A stretch of 38,296 nucleotides of DNA from Psychrobium sp. (GCA_013214905.1 JABSRV010000013.1:1-38296); one strand, 5' to 3'. Positions 19,834 through 30,336 are shown, numbered from the stretch's first letter. The notes: generated by a model from the letters alone, not told the origin. Numbers and translations are program-made.

Positions 19834-21072
19834 ATGATTATAAAAATTAGCCCACGAGGCAGCCTAGAGCAACTATCACAGATAGAAACGGCCAAGCTCA
19901 AGAATGACGTAAACTCAACGCATTATCAGTTATTTAGAAAGTGCGCATTGGCGGTATTATGCTCAGGTATTAAAACCGATGATGCAGATACCATCATGCA
20001 GCAATATCACGACTTTGATATTAACGTGATTATTCGTGAACGCGGTGTGCAATTAGAGTTAATTAACCCGCCGCAGCAGGCCTTTGTTGATAATGAAATA
20101 ATCATTGGTTTACAGGAGCATCTATTTTCGACGCTGCGTGACATTGTTTATTTGAGTGATCACTATCATATCGAAAACGATGCCTCTCAATCACCGAGCG
20201 AGGTGATCACCAACCGTGTTTTTCGCGGTTTAAGAAACGCCAAGCTGATTGGTCAAGCGATAGTTCCCAATATAGTGGTATGTTGGGGCGGACATTCAAT
20301 TAACGACATTGAATTTGCCTATACACGTGATGTCGGCTATGAATTAGGTTTGCGTCACCTCAACATTTGCACGGGTTGCGGCCCAGGTGCAATGGAAGGC
20401 CCGATGAAAGGTGCCACCATTGGCCATGCCAAGCAAAGAGTAGAAAATCGTCGCTATATCGGTCTGACAGAGCCGTCTATTATTGCGGCCGAACCCCCGA
20501 ATCAAATCGTTAACGAATTGGTGATTTTGCCCGACATTGAAAAACGCCTAGAAGCCTTCATTCGAGTCGGTCACGGTATTGTGATCTTTCCTGGCGGCGC
20601 GGGCACTGCAGAAGAATTATTATACCTGTTGGGTATTTTGCTAGATCCAGCCAATAAAAATTATCCGTTCCCGTTGGTATTAACTGGCCCTAAAGAAAGC
20701 AAAGCTTACTTTGAACAAATAGATTTATTTATTGGCCAAACATTAGGCGCGCAAGCACAAGCGCTTTACACCATAGTGATCGACGACAGCCAACTCGTGG
20801 GCCAGTTATTAAAGCAAGGGATGAGTGATGTACGCCAATACCGGAAAACTCGCGAAGACTCTTACCGTTTTAATTGGAGTTTAAACATTCCGCTCGTTTT
20901 TCAAACGCCTTTCGATCCTAGTCATCAAAATATGAGTCGTTTGAACCTCAGTTATGATCAAAGCACTCAATCGTTAGCCGCCAACCTGCGTTGTGCCTTT
21001 CAGGCATTGTCGCCGGCAATGTTAAACACGAGAGCATTTTGGCGATTAAGCGACAGGGATTGTTTTAATTAA
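19834..21072 (+). CDS. ppnN: Pyrimidine/purine nucleotide 5'-monophosphate nucleosidase PpnN (YgdH), apparently C-terminally truncated by frameshift
   Basis: '[57 protein letters not shown]', '[16 protein letters not shown]'. RBS 'aggaggcaat' before the ATG at 19834. The frame diverges from the family after ...AANLRCAF. Confidence 0.92.
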   Translation: MIIKISPRGSLEQLSQIETAKLKNDVNSTHYQLFRKCALAVLCSGIKTDDADTIMQQYHDFDINVIIRERGVQLELINPPQQAFVDNEIIIGLQEHLFSTLRDIVYLSDHYHIENDASQSPSEVITNRVFRGLRNAKLIGQAIVPNIVVCWGGHSINDIEFAYTRDVGYELGLRHLNICTGCGPGAMEGPMKGATIGHAKQRVENRRYIGLTEPSIIAAEPPNQIVNELVILPDIEKRLEAFIRVGHGIVIFPGGAGTAEELLYLLGILLDPANKNYPFPLVLTGPKESKAYFEQIDLFIGQTLGAQAQALYTIVIDDSQLVGQLLKQGMSDVRQYRKTREDSYRFNWSLNIPLVFQTPFDPSHQNMSRLNLSYDQSTQSLAANLRCAFQALSPAMLNTRAFWRLSDRDCFN

Positions 21073-21188
21073 GTGGCGATCAGGCACTCATGGAAAAAAT
21101 GGATACTTTGCTAAGTAGTTTTGTCGAGCAATGCCGCATGAAACTGCCGGGCAGTAAATACATTCCCTGTTATCAAATTAAGAAATAA
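21000..21188 (+). pseudogene. Out-of-frame C-terminal remnant of ppnN
   Basis: In the -1 frame: [61 protein letters not shown], matching the expected PpnN C-terminus; TAA at 21066-21068. Confidence 0.85.
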
Positions 21189-21988
21189 TGAAACATAAAC
21201 AACCTATGATCCACCTTGTCATCATTGATGCGTTAAATCTTATTCGACGTATTGATGGTGCCTTACGCGGCTTTTCAAGCGATGCCTCGCTAGACAGCGA
21301 GCAATTAATCAATTTGACTTTACAGGCTTTAAAAAAGTTAATCAGGGGCCATCAACCAACGCATATTGTGGCGATATTCGATGGCGATGGCAATAATTGG
21401 CGTAAAGCGTTATACCCGCAATACAAACATGATCGTAAGCCCATGGCAGAGGATTTGGCTCTTTTGCTGCCTAAAATTATTGAGCAATGGCAAGATATCG
21501 GTGTTGCGTCCTATCAACCGCCACACGATGAAGCCGACGATATTATAGCGACCCTTAGCACTAAAATAGCGCAGCGAGGTGCTAAGTGCACCGTTATTTC
21601 AACCGATTTAGGCTTTTTGCAGCTATTGTCGCAGCAAACAAAGGTCTGGGATCATTTCGCTAGCCAATGGCAAGATGAGCAATTAGTACAGAAAAAATTC
21701 AATGTTAGTTCACGCCAGCTTCTTGATTACTGGGCCATCGTTGGTCAAAGTGGTAACAAAATACCTGGGGTAGCTGGCATGGGCCCCAAGGCTGCACTTA
21801 CACTGCTCACCCAATTTGGTACACTTAAAGACGCGTTTTCGGCGCAGACAGACGAAAAAAACAAACTGTTAAGCAAACTGCATAACAATAAACAGCCAGC
21901 GCAATTAAGCTATCAACTAGTTCGATTGAAAAAAGACATCGCGCTTGGGGTTAATTTACATGACTTTATTTATCGACAGCCTCATTAG
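21188..21988 (+). CDS. xni: Flap endonuclease Xni (exonuclease IX family)
   Basis: 'HLVIIDALNLIRRID', 'AIFDGDGNNWRKALYPQYKHDRKPM', 'DEADDIIATL', 'VGQSGNKIPGVAGMGPKAALTLL'. Confidence 0.93.
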   Translation: MKHKQPMIHLVIIDALNLIRRIDGALRGFSSDASLDSEQLINLTLQALKKLIRGHQPTHIVAIFDGDGNNWRKALYPQYKHDRKPMAEDLALLLPKIIEQWQDIGVASYQPPHDEADDIIATLSTKIAQRGAKCTVISTDLGFLQLLSQQTKVWDHFASQWQDEQLVQKKFNVSSRQLLDYWAIVGQSGNKIPGVAGMGPKAALTLLTQFGTLKDAFSAQTDEKNKLLSKLHNNKQPAQLSYQLVRLKKDIALGVNLHDFIYRQPH

Positions 21989-22002
21989 GATTTATTGTTA
22001 GC

Positions 22003-23811
22003 ATGACTACTAAGCAAAGCGATTCATTGCTGCCATTAATCTTCGAGCAACGCCAACAACTAGACGATGCGTTTAGTATCGCCTGCGTTAAAATATCGGT
22101 GTCCAACGCCCATAAACTAAAAGTGCAAATATTAGTATTATTTGACTGGTTATGGCATTTGTCCCCCGCAAGTTTAGATACAGTGATAGCAATGTCGTTG
22201 TATCAACCCAATGATATTTCTAGTCTAGCCAATCAAGCGTTTTGCCGCGGGGCCATCGCGGCAAAGCTTTCACAACAACAGCTTTATCACGCCACCAGTG
22301 CCCGCAGCTTAATTAGTGGCGCGATTGTCATGGATATTAGCCTAGGGTTAAATTCAAATCCGTTGGCGCAGCACATATTCAAGCGTCAGCCTTTAACCAA
22401 AGAGCAACTGTACTTTTATCGCCAGCATCCATTACATTCAGCCAACTATTTACACAAGTTAAATGTGGTTGATCACAACGCCGTGCTGGGTATTATTGAG
22501 CATCAAGAATTACTTGATGGCAGTGGATTCCCTAAAAAACTTCGGCAGCAATCAATTTCTCCTTTGGGAAAGATCCTAGCTGTGATTAGCAAGTATGTTG
22601 AGCTAACAGCGACTAGAGCTAATCGACCTGCTTTTAGTACGCATCAAGCGCTAAGTTATTTAGCACAACGTCAGTCGTTATATTGCGCATTAATTTTGCG
22701 ACAATTAGTCACAGCAGTTGATAAAGCACTGCCCGGCATGGTTACTAAAATAGACAAACAAAAGTGGGGATTTATTCAAGCCGTCGAGCCTGACACACAA
22801 CGATTATCGCTATTGCTTTACCATGAGGATAATGGTTGCCTAACAATGGCATCGCAAGCAAAGACAGTGGCTATTGCAGACGTTGAGCACTGGCAATGTG
22901 CCGCTAATATATTTTCACAGCAAAAGCTTAGCGCCTTGCTAAAAGAGCAACAGATTGTGCAAAGAGAGGACTGTAGTGAGTCCAATAGTCGCCTTAAGCC
23001 ACCCCCTACGCTGACAATATTATTAAAGGAGCTAACACTAACCGCGCCAGATAAAGATAAGATAAAGCGCATGTTAGTCACTCTGCCTATACTGGAAAAA
23101 ACACTGATAGTGTGTTTATCGTCTTTATACCCACATAGCCAATTTAACGATAGTTTCCACGCGATTAAAATGATCGGTAATCAACAGATAGGACCTTTAC
23201 TCAGTTTATTAGCGCTGCAATCTCAACTTGAACAATACTATTTCCCCGCTCGTTTTGAGTTAAATCAAAGGGTGAAATGTATTGTAAATATTAGTCGGCA
23301 TATATCTCAACATACTCACGAAATATTACCCAATCAGTTAGCGATGTTTAGCCTGCTAAATTTAGCCCCACTGTACTTTGAAGGCGCTATCCATCAAGGG
23401 CATAAGCACAAGACTAACAGTGAAGACAATAAGAGTAATGAGGGCATAGCACCCATGCACCACGCTTATAGTCTGTTTGGCTTAGCGAGCAATGCCAAGC
23501 AACAAAAAATTAGTTTGGCGCTGGCACAACGCTGGCAAAATCAAAATTCAACACTAAGTTCAATGGCACTTTTGCATAATGAAAATATTGAACACCAACG
23601 TGATGAGCAGCAAATGGTGGCGGCATATCAGCTTGCGGTGCTCATTTGTCATCACGTATTTGATCAAACAGAATTAGATGATGCAAGGCTAAAAATTAAA
23701 TTGCAGCAAATTCTGCGTTGCTTAAAAATGAGCAATACGCATCTTGAACATCTACTGCAATTGGCTATGTCAGATCAGCCTATGTGTGAATTAACGAGAA
23801 GACGACGGTAA
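22003..23811 (+). CDS. Protein with degenerate HD-GYP-like domain and long uncharacterised C-terminal region
   Basis: 'LTKEQLYFYRQHPLHSANYLHKLNVVDHNAVLGIIEHQELLDGSGFPKKLRQQSISPLGKILAVISKYVELTATR' resembles HD-GYP, but the HD and HHE motifs are altered. Confidence 0.7.
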   Translation: MTTKQSDSLLPLIFEQRQQLDDAFSIACVKISVSNAHKLKVQILVLFDWLWHLSPASLDTVIAMSLYQPNDISSLANQAFCRGAIAAKLSQQQLYHATSARSLISGAIVMDISLGLNSNPLAQHIFKRQPLTKEQLYFYRQHPLHSANYLHKLNVVDHNAVLGIIEHQELLDGSGFPKKLRQQSISPLGKILAVISKYVELTATRANRPAFSTHQALSYLAQRQSLYCALILRQLVTAVDKALPGMVTKIDKQKWGFIQAVEPDTQRLSLLLYHEDNGCLTMASQAKTVAIADVEHWQCAANIFSQQKLSALLKEQQIVQREDCSESNSRLKPPPTLTILLKELTLTAPDKDKIKRMLVTLPILEKTLIVCLSSLYPHSQFNDSFHAIKMIGNQQIGPLLSLLALQSQLEQYYFPARFELNQRVKCIVNISRHISQHTHEILPNQLAMFSLLNLAPLYFEGAIHQGHKHKTNSEDNKSNEGIAPMHHAYSLFGLASNAKQQKISLALAQRWQNQNSTLSSMALLHNENIEHQRDEQQMVAAYQLAVLICHHVFDQTELDDARLKIKLQQILRCLKMSNTHLEHLLQLAMSDQPMCELTRRRR

Positions 23812-24870
23812 AATTTGAATCGCCACGGTCACTTCTTCACGATCGTGGTACAAATGTTTACATTGTAATTCATAACGCATACCGGCTTTTCTTAGCCGTG
23901 CTTGGATATGTTCTAAGCACTTTTGCACTTCGAGGTGACGTTTTTTCATCGGTAATTTCAGGTTAAAGATGGTTGCACGACACCATTGATTGACTAACCA
24001 ATCGCCCATTAAGTCTGCCACCTTCATTGGTTTTTCAACCATGTCACAAATCATCCAATCCACTGTTCGTTCGGGTTGATATTTAAAACCATCAGCCATC
24101 AAGTGGGTCACTTGTCCAGTATCCATTAACGATTGTGCCATAGGCCCATTGTCGACAGCTTTAACAAACAAACCTCGACGGACCAACTGATAAGTCCAGC
24201 CGCCTGGACACGCGCCTAAATCAACCGCTTTCATGCCTGAGTGCATGCGTTTTTCAATGATGCCTTTAGGTAAGAACAACAAAATAGCTTCTTCAAGTTT
24301 CAGCGTAGAGCGACTTGGTGCGTCACTTGGAAATTTAAGACGTGCAATGCCCATAAAGAAAGGTGAATTATTTTTAGGGTACGAATAACCAATAAATCCT
24401 TGACTAGAGTCAAGCAGCATTAAATGCAACACTGGTTTCTTATTGTGTTCTTTAGCCGTTAATACTTCTTGTTTACGTAGCGCAGCGCGAAGCGGCACAG
24501 TAAACTTTCGACAAAAACCCAACAACTCTTTCGCTTCGTTCGTATCAGGTGTCTCCACGCGAATATCACCACATAATGGCAAATGTTCGGTGGCCGCTAA
24601 CACAGCTGAGATTCGATCTTCACTTGGCAAGTCAGTTAGTTTATCAACCACAACGATCATTTGTCGTGCAAAAACCAACTGATTAAACGAAATGTGGTTC
24701 GCTAACTTATCAGCTTCCGCTAAGTCGGTGGTGACATATAACACATAGCCAGAATTATCACTTACTACGCAATAACCGTAAACTTCCTGCTCAGTCGCCA
24801 ACTGCTGAATTTCACCGGCACATTCTTTTTCAAAGCCGCGACGGCAATATAACAACAACCCATTATTCAT
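23791..24870 (-). CDS. rlmM: 23S rRNA (cytidine(2498)-2'-O)-methyltransferase RlmM
   Basis: 'LLLYCRRGFEKECAGEI', 'MKAVDLGACPGGWTYQLVRRGLFVKAVDNGPM', 'DWMICDMVEKPMKVADLM'; next to DUF423 and gcvA as in enterobacteria. Confidence 0.95.
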   Translation of the reverse strand: MNNGLLLYCRRGFEKECAGEIQQLATEQEVYGYCVVSDNSGYVLYVTTDLAEADKLANHISFNQLVFARQMIVVVDKLTDLPSEDRISAVLAATEHLPLCGDIRVETPDTNEAKELLGFCRKFTVPLRAALRKQEVLTAKEHNKKPVLHLMLLDSSQGFIGYSYPKNNSPFFMGIARLKFPSDAPSRSTLKLEEAILLFLPKGIIEKRMHSGMKAVDLGACPGGWTYQLVRRGLFVKAVDNGPMAQSLMDTGQVTHLMADGFKYQPERTVDWMICDMVEKPMKVADLMGDWLVNQWCRATIFNLKLPMKKRHLEVQKCLEHIQARLRKAGMRYELQCKHLYHDREEVTVAIQILPSSSR

Positions 24871-24873
24871 AAT

Positions 24874-25257
24874 TTAATCTCTCGGTTTATGTCGCCAAGC
24901 AACAACTAACAAGGCTAACCAGCCCATAATAAAACATACACCGCCAATGGGTGTTAAAAAGCCGGCAATTTTAGCGCCAGTAAAGGAAAATAGATACAAC
25001 GGATAGCTAAATAATGTGATGCCCAGCGCAAATAGCCCGCCGCTTATTAACCATGCCCGCTCACCGCGCTGCATATACGCGATAGTCACCAGCAATAGTG
25101 CTAATAAATGCACGTAATGTTGTGTGCTGGCTTTGTCAAAGACACCAACCAAATAGCTGGAGCTGTTTAAGGTGGCATTATGGCTAGCTAACGCGGCTAA
25201 CATGGTGGCTAAAGCACCATTTAGTGCAATAAAAATCACTAGTAATTTAAGTTTCAC
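24874..25257 (-). CDS. DUF423 family inner membrane protein (YgdD-like)
   Basis: 'KLLVIFIALNGALATMLAALASH...FDKASTQHYVHLLALLLV...GGVCFIMGWLALL'; GTG start inferred from family length. Confidence 0.85.
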   Translation of the reverse strand: MKLKLLVIFIALNGALATMLAALASHNATLNSSSYLVGVFDKASTQHYVHLLALLLVTIAYMQRGERAWLISGGLFALGITLFSYPLYLFSFTGAKIAGFLTPIGGVCFIMGWLALLVVAWRHKPRD

Positions 25258-26173
25258 GTAAATCTCCTGGCATGCGACTGCTTGCCTTTTCTTGTTCAAA
25301 TAGAGCCAACATCCATTGTCTAAACGCTTTAATCTTACCCAACTCACTTTGGCTTTCTTCAGACACGATATAATAAGCGTCTTTGCTCATTAAAAACTCA
25401 TCGAAAGGACATACTAATCGTCCTGCTTCTATTTCAGGGCGTGCAAATACGCTATAACCTAACGCAACACCTTGCCCATAAATGGCGGCTTGCATCACCA
25501 ATGATGACAAACTAAAAATAGGGCCGTGATTGACATTAAGTGAGACAACGCCAGTTTGTCGACACCAGTTTTTCCAGTCTTTGCGCGACAGATCATGTAG
25601 CAGAGTATGTTTGGCTAAATCTGACGGTTTATTTAACGGTTTATCTCCTGTCAATAAACTTGGTGAGCAAACGGGAATTAAATATTCATCGCGTAATTTC
25701 TCAGCGTCAATACCAGGCCAAAGCCCCCGCCCATAATATATAGCAATATCGACATCGTCGTTCAGAAATCCCTCATCAAGATCGATGGCTTTAATGCGCA
25801 CATCAATCTCAGGATGCAATTCACTAAACTGGGCCAAGCGTGGCACTAGCCACTGAATAGCAAAACTGGGCTGCGACGCGACTGTTAATGTGCCACTAGC
25901 AGTTCTTGACAATAGTTTTTCTGTGGCTTGAGACAAGGAACTAAAGATATCTTTTATATCTAAGAAATAACTTTGTCCTTCTTCGGTCAACAGCAAGGTT
26001 CGATTTTTACGGCGAAACATTTTCATCGACAAATTTTCTTCAAGTGCCTTAATTTGATGGCTTACTGCAGCCTGCGTCACAAATAACTCTTCCGCAGCTT
26101 TGGTAAAACTTAAATGACGTGCTGCAGCTTCAAAAGCTTTTAATGCATTTAATGGAGGTAATCGTCTCGACAT
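25247..26173 (-). CDS. gcvA: LysR-family transcriptional regulator GcvA
   Basis: 'MSRRLPPLNALKAFEAAARHLSFTKAAEELFVTQAAVSHQIKALEE'; synteny gcvA-ygdD-rlmM. Confidence 0.93.
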   Translation of the reverse strand: MSRRLPPLNALKAFEAAARHLSFTKAAEELFVTQAAVSHQIKALEENLSMKMFRRKNRTLLLTEEGQSYFLDIKDIFSSLSQATEKLLSRTASGTLTVASQPSFAIQWLVPRLAQFSELHPEIDVRIKAIDLDEGFLNDDVDIAIYYGRGLWPGIDAEKLRDEYLIPVCSPSLLTGDKPLNKPSDLAKHTLLHDLSRKDWKNWCRQTGVVSLNVNHGPIFSLSSLVMQAAIYGQGVALGYSVFARPEIEAGRLVCPFDEFLMSKDAYYIVSEESQSELGKIKAFRQWMLALFEQEKASSRMPGDLRET

Positions 26174-26328
26174 ACCCGTCCCTATTAATTATTAGTTTTT
26201 CTAATGCGAAATATTACATTTTATCGTTTGTTGAAGCAACTTTAATTGACTACATTATCACCACGTTAGCAACGGTGCTAACCGAAATTAATACCATAAA
26301 CTTTAAACATCAACTCAAAGGAACCATC

Positions 26329-26610
26329 ATGAACACCCTAATCAAAGCCACTTTCGTTATCGCCAGCATCGCAATTTCGTTTGCAAGCAACGCAGCGATC
26401 GATAGTGAGATGCAGTTAAATTCAGCTCTTACGGAACAAGAAGTTGTTAGCATGTTAGGTGATGATATGAAGATGAATAAAATTGAACTGAAAAAAAACA
26501 TCAGCTTTAAAGCATCGAAACCTCTATCACCAAAAACAGAAAATTTTGGTTTGGTAACAGTGCGCACGATCAATACCCCATCAATGATCATGACCGTCAG
26601 CAAACGCTAA
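26329..26610 (+). CDS. Small secreted protein of unknown function (93 aa)
   Basis: RBS-like 'aaagga' before ATG at 26329; signal peptide MNTLIKATFVIASIAISFASNAA; no recognised domain. Confidence 0.6.
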   Translation: MNTLIKATFVIASIAISFASNAAIDSEMQLNSALTEQEVVSMLGDDMKMNKIELKKNISFKASKPLSPKTENFGLVTVRTINTPSMIMTVSKR

Positions 26611-26768
26611 TACCAATCCTCGTTGAAGAGTGATCTTGTTATGTGTAGGTAAAGCTGGTGAAGACTAGGCGCTCGATTGACCAATAGCTGGCTATTGGGA
26701 TTGAGAGCAACGACGTATTCAGCTGCTTTAACCAGCATAAGTGGGCAGTCTTTAATGTGGATTGGTAT
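26610..26768. mobile_element. 159-bp MITE-like palindromic element, copy B
   Basis: Ends ataccaatcc...ggattggtat (10-bp perfect TIR); core shared with copy A at 14359-14517. Confidence 0.8.
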
Positions 26769-26773
26769 CATAT

Positions 26774-26814
26774 TAATTAGGAACGAGCTTATCGCTCGTG
26801 CTCTCCCCTAATTA
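26774..26814. repeat. Nested inverted repeat (TAATTAGG...CCTAATTA with inner ACGAGC-ttatc-GCTCGT)
   Basis: Read directly between copy B and the kdsA terminator. Confidence 0.55.
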
Positions 26815-26820
26815 GATAAT

Positions 26821-26850
26821 AAAAAAGCCAGTTACATAACTGGCTTTTTT
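26821..26850 (-). terminator. Rho-independent terminator of kdsA (symmetric, possibly bidirectional)
   Basis: AAAAAAGCCAGTTA-cat-AACTGGCTTTTTT. Confidence 0.85.
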
Positions 26851-26876
26851 GATCATAACACACTGGCTCTTATCCG

Positions 26877-27731
<855 letters not shown>

Positions 27732-27734
27732 TCA

Positions 27735-28976
27735 TTAAAGTGCAATAAATTTCAGTACCAAACCACAAAAATATGCACCGATAGTACCGACAAGATAACC
27801 AAATACGGCCAATAATACGCCTACTGGCGCTAACGCAGGATTAAATGCAGCGGCAACAATTGGCGCAGACGCCGCGCCGCCAACATTCGCTTGCGAGCCA
27901 ACCGCCATAAAGAATAATGGGGCTTTAATTAATTTAGCCATGCCTAACATAAGCGCAGCATGTATTAGCATCCAAATACCACCAAGGACAAAGTATTTAG
28001 GTGTTTCAACAATTTTAGTCACATCCATATGCATACCAATGGTCGCGATAAGAATGTATAAATAAACCGTCCCTATTTTTGATGCGCCAGTAGATTCCAA
28101 TTTACGTGCTTTGGTAAAGGACAAGCCTAAACCAATAAAAGTACAAGTAATGATTAACCAAAAGAATTTACTGTTTAAGCTGAATTTTTTCGCCAATTCA
28201 AATTGTTCGAAAAATGGCGCAATCAAGTCAGCAGCTACATGAGCAATGCCCGTTGCGCCAAAACCAACAGCAACAATTAGCATTAGATCTTTAGTGCTTG
28301 GAATGCGCGAGTTTTGTGCTTGATACTCAGATATTTTCTTGCCTAGCGCTGTAATAGCGGAAGTATCAGCCCCCGTTTTAGCATCAATCTCTTTAGCTTT
28401 GTTGGCTAGGATCAGTAATACCGCCATCCATAAGTTGGCAACAATAATATCAACGGTAACCATGATACTGAAAATATCAGGTCCCGCTTCAAAAATCTCT
28501 TTCATCGCCGCTTGATTAGCGCCGCCGCCAATCCAACTACCAGCAACGGTAGTCATGCCGCGCCATACAGCTTCAGGACCATCAACACCAATCATTTCTG
28601 GATAAATGCTCGACATAATAAGCAGCGCAATCGGTCCGCCAATCATGATGCCCAATGTGCCTGTAAGAAACATCACAATGGCTTTAGGCCCTAGGCTAAG
28701 TATCGCTTTTAAATCAATGCTAAGGATTAATAAGACCAAACAAGCTGGCAATAGGTAACGTGATGCAACGAAATAAAGCTTTGACTCATCGGGGTTAACA
28801 ATGCCAAAACTATACAATAACGACGGCAAGAAATAACACAGCAACAATGCGGGTATAAATGTAAAAAACTTCTTTAAAAAAGGATGTTCGCTTTGGCTTG
28901 CATAAAAAATACCGCCTAACATTGTGGCTAAAATGCCGAGTATCACGGCATCGTTGGTAATAAACGCAGGTTCCAT
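27735..28976 (-). CDS. DUF819 family membrane protein (YjcL-like)
   Basis: Multi-TM protein with 'GTLGIMIGGPIALLIMS', 'TTVAGSWIGGGANQAAMKEIF', 'VGSQANVGGAASAPIVAAAF'. Confidence 0.85.
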   Translation of the reverse strand: MEPAFITNDAVILGILATMLGGIFYASQSEHPFLKKFFTFIPALLLCYFLPSLLYSFGIVNPDESKLYFVASRYLLPACLVLLILSIDLKAILSLGPKAIVMFLTGTLGIMIGGPIALLIMSSIYPEMIGVDGPEAVWRGMTTVAGSWIGGGANQAAMKEIFEAGPDIFSIMVTVDIIVANLWMAVLLILANKAKEIDAKTGADTSAITALGKKISEYQAQNSRIPSTKDLMLIVAVGFGATGIAHVAADLIAPFFEQFELAKKFSLNSKFFWLIITCTFIGLGLSFTKARKLESTGASKIGTVYLYILIATIGMHMDVTKIVETPKYFVLGGIWMLIHAALMLGMAKLIKAPLFFMAVGSQANVGGAASAPIVAAAFNPALAPVGVLLAVFGYLVGTIGAYFCGLVLKFIAL

Positions 28977-29028
28977 ATTATTCTCTCTTATTATTATTAT
29001 GCTTATATATTATTTTTATGTTTGTAAT

Positions 29029-29847
29029 TTAATGCATCACGACAGATTGCGTTTTAAGTTTGTCGATATGCCCTTTTAATACTTCACTGTTAGGGTGTTC
29101 AGGACAGTGCTCGATAAAAAAGGCAAAATCGATGGCCGCGCCACAGTAATAATCTAACTGCTGCAAAATAAAACCACGCTCCATGATTTGATTTGGATCG
29201 TCAGGCACCAGCTCTAATATTAATTCGCTAAACATTAAACCCAATTCATAATCTTCGTCCAACAAACAGGCTTGTTTTAAACTGGCTAAAAAACGCTTCT
29301 TTACAGTTACCTCACCTGCCGCCATTAAATGCTCATCTTGTAAACGTATGTGATCACCTAAATGCCCGCGTACTAAAGATTCCATTAAATGGTTACTTAA
29401 CGCTTTGCCGTTCAATGGATCAATATATTGGCCACTGAGGCCATTAAGTTTAATAACAAAAGGTCCCGGAAAATCGATAATTTGCGGCTGTAACTCAAGT
29501 AAGTTCAATAAGTGTTCAACCAGAATGGTTGATAATGCATTATTGCCGATGCGATGTTCAATGAAGTGATAGAGATTATTGCTTTTAATCGAAAAATAAT
29601 CACTTTCGTCAATCGCAAAATGCCAATGACCATAAAACAATTCATTAAATGCAAGCCAACGCTGTTCAAGTGATTGCTCTTGCTCACTAATCGCAATCAC
29701 TTGATTAGTGAGCTCTATTAGCAAAGCCTTGCATTTTTCGATGTCTAACTCTTCGCTAGTAGCTTCTGAGCTAAATAGTAATATCTCAAAGGCGGTCATC
29801 GCATGAATGTCTGGAAGGTTGTCAATTAAATGCACAGTATTACCCAA
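29029..29847 (-). CDS. SirB1 family protein (transglutaminase-like/TPR)
   Basis: 'NELFYGHWHFAIDESDYF', 'YIDPLNGKALSNHLM', 'MERGFILQQLDYYCGAAIDFAFFIEHCPEHPNSEVLKGHI'; between sirB2 and kdsA as in enterobacteria. Confidence 0.85.
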   Translation of the reverse strand: MGNTVHLIDNLPDIHAMTAFEILLFSSEATSEELDIEKCKALLIELTNQVIAISEQEQSLEQRWLAFNELFYGHWHFAIDESDYFSIKSNNLYHFIEHRIGNNALSTILVEHLLNLLELQPQIIDFPGPFVIKLNGLSGQYIDPLNGKALSNHLMESLVRGHLGDHIRLQDEHLMAAGEVTVKKRFLASLKQACLLDEDYELGLMFSELILELVPDDPNQIMERGFILQQLDYYCGAAIDFAFFIEHCPEHPNSEVLKGHIDKLKTQSVVMH

Positions 29848-30229
29848 GGATCATTGCTTGCTTTAATACCGCTAACTTACCAGCGATTAATACCCAACCC
29901 ACGGCGCCGATGCTTGTTAGCAGCTTCGTTTTAACCGTTTCGGCTTTGTACAGCGCAATATAAGCCAACACAATGTAAGCGATAACAGCAATCACTTTCT
30001 CGGTTAACCAATTATCAACAAATGGTGTTTGATTGATAATAATACACAGCATTATTGCGGTAATAATTAATAAGGTATCAACGGTGCGCGAAGTTATTTT
30101 TGCCCATTTTTTCTGGTGAATTGATTTATTGGCGAACATGAGCGCCACGCGAACAACAAAGAAAAGCACGCTAAAAGCAACAAAGCTTAAATGCATGTGT
30201 TTAATAGGGAGATACATTGATTCCATGAA
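29840..30229 (-). CDS. SirB2 family membrane protein
   Basis: 'MYLPIKHMHLSFVAFSVLFFVVRVALMF', 'RTVDTLLIITAIMLCIIINQTPF'; overlaps the start of sirB1. Confidence 0.85.
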   Translation of the reverse strand, partial: FMESMYLPIKHMHLSFVAFSVLFFVVRVALMFANKSIHQKKWAKITSRTVDTLLIITAIMLCIIINQTPFVDNWLTEKVIAVIAYIVLAYIALYKAETVKTKLLTSIGAVGWVLIAGKLAVLKQAMILG

Positions 30230-30336
30230 AATAGTCCACATATTTTAGTTGCAGACATTTTACTGACTTTCTTTCATATAGCTAATTTAGGCGCACTAAA
30301 AGATTCAATTGTCGATTATTCAATCAACTCCCACGG

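Noticed and set aside
20990-21010. Programmed -1 ribosomal frameshift in ppnN
   Set aside because: No canonical X XXY YYZ slippery heptamer at 'gcctttcagg', and the -1 frame meets a TAA at 21066, so shifting would not restore the full protein. Gene decay is simpler.
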